DNA of 64,000 bases from Thermoflexibacter ruber (GTDB lineage: Bacteria; Bacteroidota; Bacteroidia; Cytophagales; Thermoflexibacteraceae): NCBI RefSeq assembly GCF_900113045.1, contig NZ_FONY01000021.1:31537-95536 (forward strand), in the 5' to 3' direction. Position numbers and translations under genes: made by a program. Under the pieces are notes generated by a model. The model did no database searches and was not told where the DNA came from. It was given only the letters and a program-made list of their open reading frames with translations. Shown in pieces: positions 50,472 to 59,287 of this stretch (its first letter is position 1; the number at the start of each line of letters is the position of its first letter).

Positions 50472-51290
50472 TTAACCAAGTTTAAAGATAATTGGGATAA
50501 CCATTCTCTGGCGTACAGGGCGACCTCTTTGCTTGCCGGGTTTCCATTTCTTAGCTTCTCTTACTACTCTTTCTGCTTCCTCATCGCAGCCTGCCCCAAT
50601 TCCTTTGACAATTTTTATGTCTGTCAAGCTACCGTCTTTCTCTACAACGAACTGGACATATACCTTACCTTCTACTCCCATGCGTCTTGCTTGCGAGGGA
50701 TATTTCAAGGCTTTATTGAGGTATTTATAGAATGCGTCCATGCCTCCCTCAGGTTCAGCATTTTGCTCTACTACTGTAAAGACTTCTTCTACGGTTTCTT
50801 CCTCTACTACTTCTTGTTTTTTAGGAACCACTACTGGAGCGGTTACTGTAGTTTGCTGATTTACCTCTACGTTCAAATCTACCTCAATGTCTTGGTCTAT
50901 TTCCTCTTCATCAGGTACTTCCACGATTTCAGGTTGTACCAATTTGGGGGGTGGAGGTGGCTTTTGCTCGGTTGGAGGGATTTCTATTACTTCTTCTTCT
51001 TTGACTTCCAAAGTCCCAAGACTGGCGACTTGTTGGTCATCATAAGTTTTCCACTCAAAAGCCATTAAGGCAATGCCAAGACTAACAATTAGTCCGACAT
51101 TCAATAGTAATGCACTGTACTTATTCAAATCAACATCTGGATATTTTTTCAATAAGCCAAGTCCGCGACCTTCTTTTGCTCCTGACTCCATGATTTTTTT
51201 TCCACTATCGTTGATGATGAATTTGAATAACTGAACTAAGCCTATTATCAATAGGACAAATAGCACAACAAATCCAAATAATAATGCCAT
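50472..51290 (-). CDS. tonB: TonB-family energy transducer with extra N-terminal helix
   Basis: A 272-residue protein. The C-terminal TonB domain (about 185-270) contains YLNKALKYPSQARRMGVEGKVYVQFVVEKDGSLTDIKIVKGIG and VREAKKWKPGKQRGRPVRQRMVIPI, full length for the family. A Pro/Glu-rich linker (about 95-180, with EIPPTEQKPPPPPK) spans the periplasm. The usual single anchor helix (about 62-80, LLNVGLIVSLGIALMAF) is preceded by an extra one (about 3-27). Translation could start instead at Met34-35, removing it. A TAGCTTTG promoter element lies at 51363-51370. It energises outer-membrane receptors through ExbB/ExbD, which are not here. Confidence 0.9.
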   Translation of the reverse strand: MALLFGFVVLFVLLIIGLVQLFKFIINDSGKKIMESGAKEGRGLGLLKKYPDVDLNKYSALLLNVGLIVSLGIALMAFEWKTYDDQQVASLGTLEVKEEEVIEIPPTEQKPPPPPKLVQPEIVEVPDEEEIDQDIEVDLNVEVNQQTTVTAPVVVPKKQEVVEEETVEEVFTVVEQNAEPEGGMDAFYKYLNKALKYPSQARRMGVEGKVYVQFVVEKDGSLTDIKIVKGIGAGCDEEAERVVREAKKWKPGKQRGRPVRQRMVIPIIFKLG

Positions 51291-51446
51291 AGATGCCGTA
51301 GGGTTTAAATCATTGATTAAAAATTTTATTTATTCAAAAGTAAGCATTTCTTTATATATTTCCAAAGCTACTTTTTAGATATGATACAAAACTGATAAAA
51401 TTTTCATAAAGTATAACAAATTTTAAGAAAATAATTTGCCCTTTTC

Positions 51447-52544
51447 TTAGACATTGAATCGGAAGTGCATAATATCTCCGTCTTGGACTACGTACTCTTT
51501 ACCTTCAATGGCTAATCTTCCTGCTTCTCTGCAAGCGGACTCTGTTTTGTATTTGATATAATCGGGTAGCTTAATCACCTCTGCCTTGATAAACCCTCGC
51601 TCAAAGTCCGAGTGAATTACGCCCGCAGCCTGAGGTGCTTTCCAGCCTTTTTTGATAGTCCATGCACGTACTTCGGTTACGCCTGCGGTGAAGTAAGTAA
51701 TTAAGTTCAATAGAGCATACGCACTCCGAATGAGTTGGTTCAGTCCTGCCTCTTTTAATCCATATTCCTCTAAAAACATCTGCTTTTCTTCTTTGTCTGT
51801 GATTTCTGCAATTTGGGCTTCCAAGGCGGCACAGATACGCAAAACTTCTGCATTTTCTCCTGCTACTGCCTCTCTCAGAGCTTTAACATGATGATTGTCT
51901 TCATGAAGGTATTTTTCATCTACATTAGCTACATAGAGCATAGGCTTCATAGTGAGTAGGAATAAATCTGCCACCGCTTTTTTCTCCTCGTCAGAAACAT
52001 TCACACTACGAGCATTTTTTCCTTGATTGAGTGCATTTTTATACTCGAGCAAGATGTTTAGTTCTTCTTTCATTTTGGTATCTCCAGACTTTGCGGCTCT
52101 TTCTACTTTGGCAATCTTCTTTTCTACAGAGTCTAAGTCTTTGAGTTGCAATTCCATCTCTATTACTTCTTTGTCAGAAACAGGATTGACTGCTCCAATA
52201 GAACGAACTACGTTGGGGTCATCAAAGCAACGTACTACATGGATAGTAGCATCTACTTCTCTGATATTTGTTAAAAAACCATTACCTCTACCCTCTCCTT
52301 TACTTGCTCCTTTGACCAAGCCTGCAATATCTACAAAATCTACCGTAGTAGGTACAATTCGCTGAGGGTTTACTATTTCTGCCAATATTTGCAAACGCTC
52401 ATCAGGTACATCTACTATGCCTATGTTTGGGTCTATGGTCGCAAACTCGTAGTTTGCCGCTACATTCTGAATATTTGTCAAAGCTGAAAACAAAGTAGAT
52501 TTCCCAACATTGGGCAAACCTACAATCCCACACTTTAAGCCCAT
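51447..52544 (-). CDS. ychF: Ribosome-binding ATPase YchF
   Basis: A 365-residue Obg-family P-loop protein that hydrolyses ATP rather than GTP. G1 is VGLPNVGKSTLFSALTN, G3 is DIAGLVKGASKGEGRGNGFL, and the G4 position reads YVANVDE rather than NKxD, which agrees with ATP specificity. A coiled coil (about 125-200) and a C-terminal TGS domain (about 280-363, ending VQDGDIMHFRFNV) complete the family layout. It takes part in translation and stress control. It stands alone; the tRNA-Met unit lies upstream behind a terminator. Confidence 0.97.
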   Translation of the reverse strand: MGLKCGIVGLPNVGKSTLFSALTNIQNVAANYEFATIDPNIGIVDVPDERLQILAEIVNPQRIVPTTVDFVDIAGLVKGASKGEGRGNGFLTNIREVDATIHVVRCFDDPNVVRSIGAVNPVSDKEVIEMELQLKDLDSVEKKIAKVERAAKSGDTKMKEELNILLEYKNALNQGKNARSVNVSDEEKKAVADLFLLTMKPMLYVANVDEKYLHEDNHHVKALREAVAGENAEVLRICAALEAQIAEITDKEEKQMFLEEYGLKEAGLNQLIRSAYALLNLITYFTAGVTEVRAWTIKKGWKAPQAAGVIHSDFERGFIKAEVIKLPDYIKYKTESACREAGRLAIEGKEYVVQDGDIMHFRFNV

Positions 52545-52590
52545 TATTTTTAAAATTTAAAGAAAATAAAAATGATTTTTTGATAAAAGA

Positions 52591-52623
52591 AAATGGATTG
52601 TAACCTTATCTTACAATCCATTT
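52591..52623. terminator. Terminator after tRNA-Met
   Basis: AAATGGATTGTAA (52591-52603) pairs perfectly over 13 bp with 52611-52623 around CCTTATC. On the minus strand it is followed by a T-rich run and lies 10 nt past the tRNA. Confidence 0.88.
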
Positions 52624-52633
52624 CTGTATTTTG

Positions 52634-52707
52634 TGGGCCAGCATGGGCTCGAACCATGGACCCCCTGATTATGAGTCAGGTGCTCTAACCTGCTGAGCTA
52701 CAAGCCC
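52634..52707 (-). tRNA. tRNA-Met (anticodon CAT)
   Basis: A 74-nt class I tRNA: acceptor GGGCTTG/CTGGCCC (one G-U, one mismatch), D-arm GCTCAGCAGGTTAGAGC, anticodon arm CCTGACTCATAATCAGG (CAT) and T-arm CATGGTTCGAGCCCATG. No encoded CCA. The C1-A72 type mismatch and three G-C pairs of an initiator are absent, so it is an elongator Met or, less likely, a lysidine-modified tRNA-Ile2. Confidence 0.9.
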
Positions 52708-52746
52708 TTATGTAAATCCAACTGAGTTGTTATTACATTTCGCCTG

Positions 52747-52777
52747 CAAAGTTAAGAAAAGAATATGAAATGTCCAA
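52747..52777 (-). promoter_or_regulatory. Bacteroidota-type promoter of tRNA-Met
   Basis: Minus-strand TTG at 52775-52777, a 20-nt spacer and TAACTTTG at 52747-52754, 40 nt before the tRNA. The rest of the gap to 52954 is plain AT-rich sequence. Confidence 0.8.
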
Positions 52778-52954
52778 ACAAAAAATGAAGGTCTTAATGT
52801 ATATTTTAAGTTTTGCCCCATCTCATCGTTATAATAAAGTTTTAAACATATTGAGAACTTCGCTCAAAAATTGATAAATTAGCCTCCAAATATCAATTAG
52901 CTTTATTTAATTTTGTGATAAACAATAAATTATTACTTCATAACTCCAAATACT

Positions 52955-53752
52955 GTGAACCTATTAAATCTCCAACAGCAAGTCATAGCTATTTCCCAAG
53001 AAGTAGGTGATTTTATACGCAAAGAAGCACTTTCTTTCATTAAAACACACCATACAGAATTCAAAGGGAAAAATAATTTGGTTTCTTATGTAGATAAGGA
53101 AGCAGAAAAAATGTTAGTAGAACAGCTCAGCAAGTTAATTCCTGAAGCGGGATTTATTGCTGAGGAGGGGACAGGTGAACGGAAAATAGATGGTCTGAAT
53201 TGGGTGATAGACCCTTTGGACGGAACTACTAATTTTATTCACGGCTTACCTATATATTCTATCAGTATTGCTCTGATAGACGAGCAGGAGGACATCTTAT
53301 TGGGGATAGTTCACGAAGTAAATCACAAAGAATGTTTTTATGCTATCAAAGGAGGAGGGGCATGGCTTGATGGAGAAAGAATTTTTGTTTCGGAAACCTC
53401 AGTGTTAAGCGAAAGTTTGATAGCTACAGGTTTTCCTTATTACCACGAAGATTTGAAAGGGTATCTCAATTTGTTGTATGAATTTCTTACTAAGTCGCAT
53501 GGATTCAGGAGAATAGGCTCTGCGGCTGTGGACTTAGCCTACGTGGCTTGTGGAAGGTTTGAGGCATTTTATGAGCAAAACCTCAATCCTTGGGACGTAG
53601 CAGCAGGTGCGCTCTTGGTCATGGAAGCTGGTGGGAAAGTAAGCGACTTTAAAAATGGGAGTAATTTTATTTTTGGCAAGCAGATATTAGCCACAGGTAA
53701 GATTCACGAGGAAATGTTGGAAGTGATTAGCGATTATCACAAACAAAAATGA
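52955..53752 (+). CDS. Inositol monophosphatase family protein
   Basis: A 265-residue Mg-dependent phosphatase. Metal-site motifs: NLVSYVDKEAEKML (Asp), FIAEEGTGE (Glu), WVIDPLDGTTNFIHGLPIYSISIAL (Asp pair and DGTTNF) and PWDVAAGALLVMEAGG. Substrate may be myo-inositol 1-phosphate, another sugar phosphate or 3'-phosphoadenosine phosphate; it cannot be told apart here. It starts at GTG (52955), as the next Met lies well inside the fold and the N-terminus from GTG matches the family length. Confidence 0.93.
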   Translation: MNLLNLQQQVIAISQEVGDFIRKEALSFIKTHHTEFKGKNNLVSYVDKEAEKMLVEQLSKLIPEAGFIAEEGTGERKIDGLNWVIDPLDGTTNFIHGLPIYSISIALIDEQEDILLGIVHEVNHKECFYAIKGGGAWLDGERIFVSETSVLSESLIATGFPYYHEDLKGYLNLLYEFLTKSHGFRRIGSAAVDLAYVACGRFEAFYEQNLNPWDVAAGALLVMEAGGKVSDFKNGSNFIFGKQILATGKIHEEMLEVISDYHKQK

Positions 53753-53807
53753 GCTAAGCTGTAATAAAATAAGTCATAAGTGAAACTCAGATAATATTTT
53801 TATCAAA

Positions 53808-54437
53808 ATGCCTTTACTCATAGAGCCTCACTATTTCCCTTGTATTAGTTATTTTGCTTCTTTGGTACAAACAGACAAACTTTTGTTAGAAGTAAATGAG
53901 TTTTACATCAAACAAACGTATAGAAATCGGTGTTATATCAGGACAGCAAATCAAGTAGATAGATTGACCGTGCCTGTATCAAATGTCCATAAAGGGGCAA
54001 GGCTGAGAGATATAAAAGTGGATTACAGTCAGCGTTGGCAACAAGTGCATTGGGGGGCTATTTTCTCGGCGTATGGTAATTCGCCTTTCTACGAACATTT
54101 AAAAGAAGAAATTCATGCTATTATTTTTAAAAAGTATGATTTTTTAGTAGATTTGAACGTAGAAACACTGACATTGTGTCTGAAATTTTTAAGAGCAAAT
54201 ATACCTATTGACATAACGTCAGTTTATCAGAAAAGCTATGGAAATGAGGCACAAGACCTTAGAAACGCATTTATCCCCCATAACCAATACCCAACGCATG
54301 CATATCCCGCTTACCAACAAATCTTTGGCAGTGAGTTTGTACCTAATCTTAGCATTCTTGATTTATTGTTTTGTACAGGCAATTATGCCATGCCTTACCT
54401 CCAAGAGGTAGCAAAGTTAAAAATGTTAAATTTTTGA
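53808..54437 (+). CDS. WbqC-like family protein
   Basis: A 209-residue protein of the WbqC-like family: IEPHYFPCISYFASLVQTDKLLLEVNEFYIKQTYRNRCYI at the start (the conserved P-x-Y-F-P-C/W-x-x-Y-F-x-x-x pattern), then TVPV, then IKVDYSQRWQQVHWGAIFSAYGNSPFYEHL. Members are linked by context to glycan or sugar-nucleotide modification; the biochemical role is not established. It starts 55 nt after the IMPase stop on the same strand, so co-transcription is possible. Confidence 0.88.
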   Translation: MPLLIEPHYFPCISYFASLVQTDKLLLEVNEFYIKQTYRNRCYIRTANQVDRLTVPVSNVHKGARLRDIKVDYSQRWQQVHWGAIFSAYGNSPFYEHLKEEIHAIIFKKYDFLVDLNVETLTLCLKFLRANIPIDITSVYQKSYGNEAQDLRNAFIPHNQYPTHAYPAYQQIFGSEFVPNLSILDLLFCTGNYAMPYLQEVAKLKMLNF

Positions 54438-54578
54438 TTTTTAAGAAAAATCATTATATTTACAAAATAGTCTTCCAGCGAGCCTTGCTTTTATGCAAAA
54501 ACACATAAAAGACGAAGCAATACAAAATAATTATAAATAAAAGAAGAACTTACAACAGAAAAAAAGGAGTGCAGTGCC

Positions 54579-57131
54579 ATGTCAATGGAAGCAAAATTCT
54601 CAAACAGAGTAAAAGAAGTAATCGCAATGAGCAGGGAGGAAGCCTTGCGTCTTGGGCATGATTACATAGGGACAGAACATTTGTTGCTTGGAATGATTCG
54701 TGAAGGTGAAGGAGTTGCAGTGATTTTGTTGAAAAAATTAGGCATTTCTCTCGCCGAACTCAAAGAAATTATAGAGAGAAATACTAAAAGTACAGCTACT
54801 TACAACATCAAAAATCTCAACAATATTCCCCTTACCCGCCAAGCGGAAAAAGTATTGAAAATCACCTACTTAGAGGCTAAAATCTTCAAAGCGCCTATTA
54901 TAGGCACTGAGCATTTGTTGCTTTCTATCCTACGTGATGAAGACAATTTAGCCACGCAGATATTATATAAATTTGATGTAAATTACGAAGTCGTGAAAAA
55001 TTTATTAGAATACCACTTACAGAATCCTGTATCAGGACCCGATACAGATGACCCTGATGAGGACTCAGGAAGAATGTTTGGCAGTGGGAGTTCCAGCAGT
55101 AGAGAGGGCAACAATCCCCGCTCTAACGAAAAATCTCGCACTCCTGTTTTAGACAACTTCGGAAGAGACCTCACCAGACTTGCCGAAGATGACAAGTTAG
55201 ACCCAATTATCGGTCGCGAAAAAGAAATAGAACGGGTGGCTCAAATTCTCAGCCGCCGCAAGAAAAATAATCCTATCCTCATTGGCGAACCGGGCGTAGG
55301 GAAAACTGCTATTGCAGAAGGTTTGGCGTTGCGAATCGTACAAAAGAAAGTTTCTCGTGTACTTTTTGGTAAAAGAGTAGTAACCCTTGACTTAGCCTCT
55401 TTGGTTGCAGGGACAAAATACAGAGGACAGTTCGAGGAGCGAATGAAAGCAGTGATGAACGAATTGGAAAAAGCACCCGAAGTCATTTTATTTATCGACG
55501 AGTTGCATACCATTGTGGGTGCGGGAGGGGCTTCTGGCTCTTTGGACGCTTCCAATATGTTCAAACCCGCCTTGGCCAGAGGCGATATCCAATGTATAGG
55601 AGCAACTACTCTGGACGAATACAGACAGTACATAGAGAAAGATGGAGCCTTAGCTCGCCGTTTCCAAATGGTGATGATAGACCCGCCTTCTCCTGAAGAA
55701 ACTATCGAGATTCTCAACAATATCAAAAATAAGTACGAAGAACATCACCACGTAAAATACGACCTCGAGGCAATTGAGGCTTGCGTAAAACTTTCTGACC
55801 GCTACATCACCGACAAGTTCTTACCCGATAAGGCAATAGACGTGATGGACGAAGCAGGGGCAAGAGTTCACCTCAGTAATATCCACGTTCCAGAGGACAT
55901 AGTAAAATTAGAGGAGCAGATAGAAAATATTAAAAAACTTAAAAATCAAGTAGTTAAAAGCCAAAAATATGAGGAAGCAGCACAGCTTCGCGATAGGGAA
56001 AAACGCTTGATTGAGCAGTTAGAAAATGCCAAAGCCCGTTGGGAAAATGATACCCGCAAGACCATTTATCCTGTGAAAGAGGACAATGTGGCAGAGGTAG
56101 TAGCCATGATGACTGGTATCCCTGTCAGGAAGGTTGGACAAAATGAAGGGCAAAAACTACTGGGAATGTACCAAGAACTAAGCGGTAGAATCATAGGACA
56201 AGAAGAGGCTTTGAAAAAACTCACCAAAGCTATCCAACGCACGCGTGCAGGACTCAAAGACCCTAAAAAGCCCATTGGCTCGTTCTTGTTTTTAGGACCT
56301 ACAGGGGTAGGCAAAACCGAAATGGCAAAGGCATTGGCGACTTATCTCTTTGACAAAGAAGATGCCTTAGTGCGGATAGACATGAGCGAGTACATGGAAA
56401 AATTCTCTGTTTCTCGCTTAGTAGGTGCGCCTCCCGGTTATGTAGGTTACGAAGAAGGTGGACAACTTACAGAGAAAGTTCGTAGAAAACCGTATAGCGT
56501 AGTCCTATTAGACGAAATAGAAAAGGCACACCCTGATGTGTACAACATTCTTTTACAAGTGCTTGACGATGGTATTCTTACCGATAGCTTAGGTCGCCGA
56601 GTAGATTTTAGAAATACTATCATCATTATGACCTCTAATATTGGCGTAAGAGATTTGAAAGATTTTGGCACAGGCATAGGCTTCAATACGCAAACAAAAC
56701 GCAATAGCGTAGATGAAATCACTAAAAATACCATTCAAAATGCCTTGAAAAAGACATTTTCTCCTGAATTTTTGAATCGTTTGGACGATGTAATCGTATT
56801 CAACTCTCTCAACAGAGAACATATACACCAAATCATCGACCTTTCTTTGGGCAAGTTGTTCAGCCGTATTCACGCTTTGGGCTTCAACATTCAACTCACC
56901 GAATCTGCCAAAGACTTTTTGTCAGATAAGGGTTATGATGCTCAGTACGGGGCAAGACCACTTAATAGAGCTATTCAGAAATACTTAGAAGACCCTCTGG
57001 CGGAGGAGCTTATCAAAGGAGAATTGCAAAGTGGAGATACTATTTTGGCAGACTACGACAAGGAAGCCAATGAAGAAGGACTAAAAATAAAGGTCTTGAA
57101 AAAGGCAGAAGTAGAAAGTCAAAGTGTTTGA
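54579..57131 (+). CDS. clpC: ATP-dependent Clp protease ATP-binding subunit ClpC
   Basis: An 850-residue AAA+ unfoldase of the Clp/Hsp100 group that feeds substrates to ClpP. Two Clp N repeats (about 1-150; FSNRVKEVIAMSREEALRLGHDYIGTEHLLLGMI), AAA1 with Walker A GEPGVGKTAI (about 236), Walker B VILFIDELHT, a short UVR-type coiled middle domain (about 450-485, EEAAQLRDREKRL) typical of ClpC, and AAA2 with GPTGVGKTEMAKAL (about 573) and VVLLDEIEKAHP. An AAGGAG motif lies 11 nt before ATG 54579. A TTG-N18-TATATTTA promoter lies at about 54436-54464. Confidence 0.96.
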   Translation: MSMEAKFSNRVKEVIAMSREEALRLGHDYIGTEHLLLGMIREGEGVAVILLKKLGISLAELKEIIERNTKSTATYNIKNLNNIPLTRQAEKVLKITYLEAKIFKAPIIGTEHLLLSILRDEDNLATQILYKFDVNYEVVKNLLEYHLQNPVSGPDTDDPDEDSGRMFGSGSSSSREGNNPRSNEKSRTPVLDNFGRDLTRLAEDDKLDPIIGREKEIERVAQILSRRKKNNPILIGEPGVGKTAIAEGLALRIVQKKVSRVLFGKRVVTLDLASLVAGTKYRGQFEERMKAVMNELEKAPEVILFIDELHTIVGAGGASGSLDASNMFKPALARGDIQCIGATTLDEYRQYIEKDGALARRFQMVMIDPPSPEETIEILNNIKNKYEEHHHVKYDLEAIEACVKLSDRYITDKFLPDKAIDVMDEAGARVHLSNIHVPEDIVKLEEQIENIKKLKNQVVKSQKYEEAAQLRDREKRLIEQLENAKARWENDTRKTIYPVKEDNVAEVVAMMTGIPVRKVGQNEGQKLLGMYQELSGRIIGQEEALKKLTKAIQRTRAGLKDPKKPIGSFLFLGPTGVGKTEMAKALATYLFDKEDALVRIDMSEYMEKFSVSRLVGAPPGYVGYEEGGQLTEKVRRKPYSVVLLDEIEKAHPDVYNILLQVLDDGILTDSLGRRVDFRNTIIIMTSNIGVRDLKDFGTGIGFNTQTKRNSVDEITKNTIQNALKKTFSPEFLNRLDDVIVFNSLNREHIHQIIDLSLGKLFSRIHALGFNIQLTESAKDFLSDKGYDAQYGARPLNRAIQKYLEDPLAEELIKGELQSGDTILADYDKEANEEGLKIKVLKKAEVESQSV

Positions 57132-57173
57132 TAACTTACATCTTCTTTTGGATAAATCGTAAAAAATTTATTC

Positions 57174-57212
57174 AAAAACCCCTAAGAATTTTGGAAGTCC
57201 TTAGGGGTTTTT
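57174..57212. terminator. Bidirectional terminator between clpC and hemD
   Basis: AAAAACCCCTAAG (57174-57186) pairs perfectly over 13 bp with 57200-57212, giving an A-run before and a T-run after the stem in either direction. It abuts the hemD stop codon. Confidence 0.92.
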
Positions 57213-57995
57213 CTATATCTTATTTGCTTCTCTAATGTATAACTCAATAGCTCCCGTCATAGAAGGTGCATTAGGTTGTGGGGCTTGGATATCTAATATC
57301 AAGTTGTGTTCTAATACAGCCTTGGCAGTCGTGGGTCCGAAAGCGGCTATTCTCATATCTCCCTGTTGAAAGTCAGGGAAGTTAGTAAATAAGGAATGTA
57401 CACCTGAAGGACTAAAAAAGCCTATCATATCATAATCTTTCAAATTCACATCAGCTAAGTTACTTGCTACTGTTCTGTAAATAATAGCTTCAGAGTATTT
57501 GATAGCATTTTTTTCCATGTAAAGTGGAATTTCATCACGCCTAATTTCTGAGCATGGGTATAAAAACTTCTCGGTTTTGTGTTTTTTAATTACCTCTATT
57601 AAGTCCGCCGCTGTACGCACACCGTGAAAAATCTTGCGTTTTCGAATCACGATGTACTTTTGCAAATAATTGGATTGCTGCTCGGTAATACAAAAGTATT
57701 TCATTTCTGGAGGCATTTCTATTTTCATCTCTTCACAGAGTTTGAAAAAGAAATCTATCGCATTTTTACTTGTGAAAACAATAGCGGTATGCTCAAGGAT
57801 ATTGATTTTTTGCTTTCGAAAATCTTTGGCAGGGAGTGGTTCTACTTGTATAAAAGGTCGAAAATCTACCTTGATACCATATTTTGTTGCCAACTCGCTG
57901 TAGGGAGATTTTTCATTATTATCAGGCTTAGGCTGGGAAATCAAGATTGATTTTACCACTTTCAACCTGTCTTTATTCAAATTTGCATCTGCCAT
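57213..57995 (-). CDS. hemD: Uroporphyrinogen-III synthase
   Basis: A 260-residue protein with the two-domain HemD fold, which closes and inverts ring D of hydroxymethylbilane in haem synthesis. Family segments: VKSILISQPKP at the start, AIVFTSKNAIDFFFKL, KFLYPCSEIRRDEIPLYMEK, YRTVAS and MIGFFSPSGVHSLFTNFP, then RIAAFGPTTAKAVLEHNL. HemD is poorly conserved, but these and the Bacteroidota neighbourhood with DUF4271 support the call. It follows the DUF4271 gene by 41 nt and ends at a strong terminator. Confidence 0.92.
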   Translation of the reverse strand: MADANLNKDRLKVVKSILISQPKPDNNEKSPYSELATKYGIKVDFRPFIQVEPLPAKDFRKQKINILEHTAIVFTSKNAIDFFFKLCEEMKIEMPPEMKYFCITEQQSNYLQKYIVIRKRKIFHGVRTAADLIEVIKKHKTEKFLYPCSEIRRDEIPLYMEKNAIKYSEAIIYRTVASNLADVNLKDYDMIGFFSPSGVHSLFTNFPDFQQGDMRIAAFGPTTAKAVLEHNLILDIQAPQPNAPSMTGAIELYIREANKI

Positions 57996-58036
57996 ATCTT
58001 AAGTCCAAAGGTGTCTATTATTAATAAAATCCTAAT

Positions 58037-59239
58037 TTAGCTACTAAAAAATTTTGCAGATAAAATCAAAGGGAAGTATTCTGAGGCGCAAAGATATGAA
58101 AATAAATATACTTTTTTATGATTTGTTGCATAATTTATTCGATATGTTAATAAAATGGATTGTAGAAATAAAAGAAATACAAAAATATATACCAACCAAG
58201 CGATGCTCTCGGCTGAGATTTCATGCTGTATAGAATTAAAAAGCAAAGTAATGCAAAGCATGATGACACAAAAAATTTGAGAAATATTCATAGACTCTTG
58301 TATATGTAAGCTAACAATTTGTCTATCACTATATAAAGCCCCTAAGAGCCAAATAATCAAAAACTTAACACATACAATCGCAATAATAAAGATGCTTAAT
58401 GCTCCCCAATGCTCCATTCTGTTCCATAAATCGCCATGCTCCTCATTTAGAAAAATATTATCATCGACTTTGCCTGTATAAGTAGCAAAAAAAATGATGA
58501 TGTATGAAAGAGAAAAACCATAGAAAAGTAAAAAGAGCATAAAATTAGGCGCAGAGAGTCTTCTAATCTGGCTTTTCCCTTTGATGAAATCCTTTAAAGT
58601 ACTTGACAGAAAATACAGGCTAAAAATAGGTTGATTGATTTGAGAAAAAAACGCTACAATAGAAAGCACCCCTAACATAGCAAGCATTAAAAAATTTTTG
58701 CTTACTTTGTTATCTGCTTTTATATTTACTATGTGATGATTGGAAGTTTTTTCATTGGTTGGTGTAATTGTATCTGCATTTGCTATACTACGTGTTCTTT
58801 TCAGAGTTATAGAGGAAACAGGAAGTTTATTAAATGTTTTCTTGGAAGAATAGGTGATGAGTAAAGGATTCTCTCTGCTCAGTTTTTGCAAACTATCTAT
58901 TTTAAAATGTTGCCAAGAGGCAGTAGTAAAATGGGCGCACAGGTTGTTATTGACAAAAAAGTAGGTGTTTTCTTCTACCAATATACTCAAATAAAAGTCT
59001 TGGTACTTTTTAGTATCTAAAATCAAATAAAGTTGTTTTTTGTCTAAGTGCAAGGAAGGCAAAAAAGGAATATACGCCTTTGCCTGATTATCATAAATAT
59101 TCCATTGGTTAGCTAAAGAAAATATAGGGATATTCTCCTCAGTAGGCACTGATTGGGCAAATACTGACAAAGAGGCAGTGATGAAAACAAAGAGAGAAAA
59201 AAGTATATTTTTGGTGTAAAAAGTCAATATGTAAAACAT
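58037..59239 (-). CDS. DUF4271 family membrane protein
   Basis: A 400-residue protein. Signal segment (about 3-29), a periplasmic beta-rich part (about 30-150) and a C-terminal DUF4271 membrane domain (about 230-400) with around seven helices (FMLFLLFYGFSLSYIIIFFATY, IVCVKFLIIWLLGALY, NISQIFCVIMLCITLLF, IAWLVYIFVFLLFLQSILLTYRI). DUF4271 genes are typically next to hemD in Bacteroidota, as here; function unknown. ATG 59239 is used rather than a TTG nine nt upstream. A good promoter ends 7 nt before this ATG, so the transcript may be nearly leaderless. Confidence 0.85.
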   Translation of the reverse strand: MFYILTFYTKNILFSLFVFITASLSVFAQSVPTEENIPIFSLANQWNIYDNQAKAYIPFLPSLHLDKKQLYLILDTKKYQDFYLSILVEENTYFFVNNNLCAHFTTASWQHFKIDSLQKLSRENPLLITYSSKKTFNKLPVSSITLKRTRSIANADTITPTNEKTSNHHIVNIKADNKVSKNFLMLAMLGVLSIVAFFSQINQPIFSLYFLSSTLKDFIKGKSQIRRLSAPNFMLFLLFYGFSLSYIIIFFATYTGKVDDNIFLNEEHGDLWNRMEHWGALSIFIIAIVCVKFLIIWLLGALYSDRQIVSLHIQESMNISQIFCVIMLCITLLFNSIQHEISAESIAWLVYIFVFLLFLQSILLTYRINYATNHKKVYLFSYLCASEYFPLILSAKFFSS

Positions 59240-59245
59240 TTTTTG

Positions 59246-59277
59246 CAAATTTACAATAATATTTCAAAATATGACAA
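59246..59277 (-). promoter_or_regulatory. Promoter of DUF4271-hemD, very close to the start codon
   Basis: Minus-strand TTG (59275-59277), 21-nt spacer and TAAATTTG (59246-59253). Only 6 nt separate it from the ATG at 59237-59239. Confidence 0.6.
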
Positions 59278-59287
59278 TAGATACAGC

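Noticed and set aside
50529..51068. A 179-codon plus-strand frame
   Set aside because: It is antisense to the well-supported tonB gene and consists of Tyr/Phe/Leu-rich sequence mirroring the Pro/Glu-rich linker codons.
55241..55726. A 161-codon minus-strand frame
   Set aside because: It lies opposite the first AAA domain of clpC, whose motifs are unambiguous.
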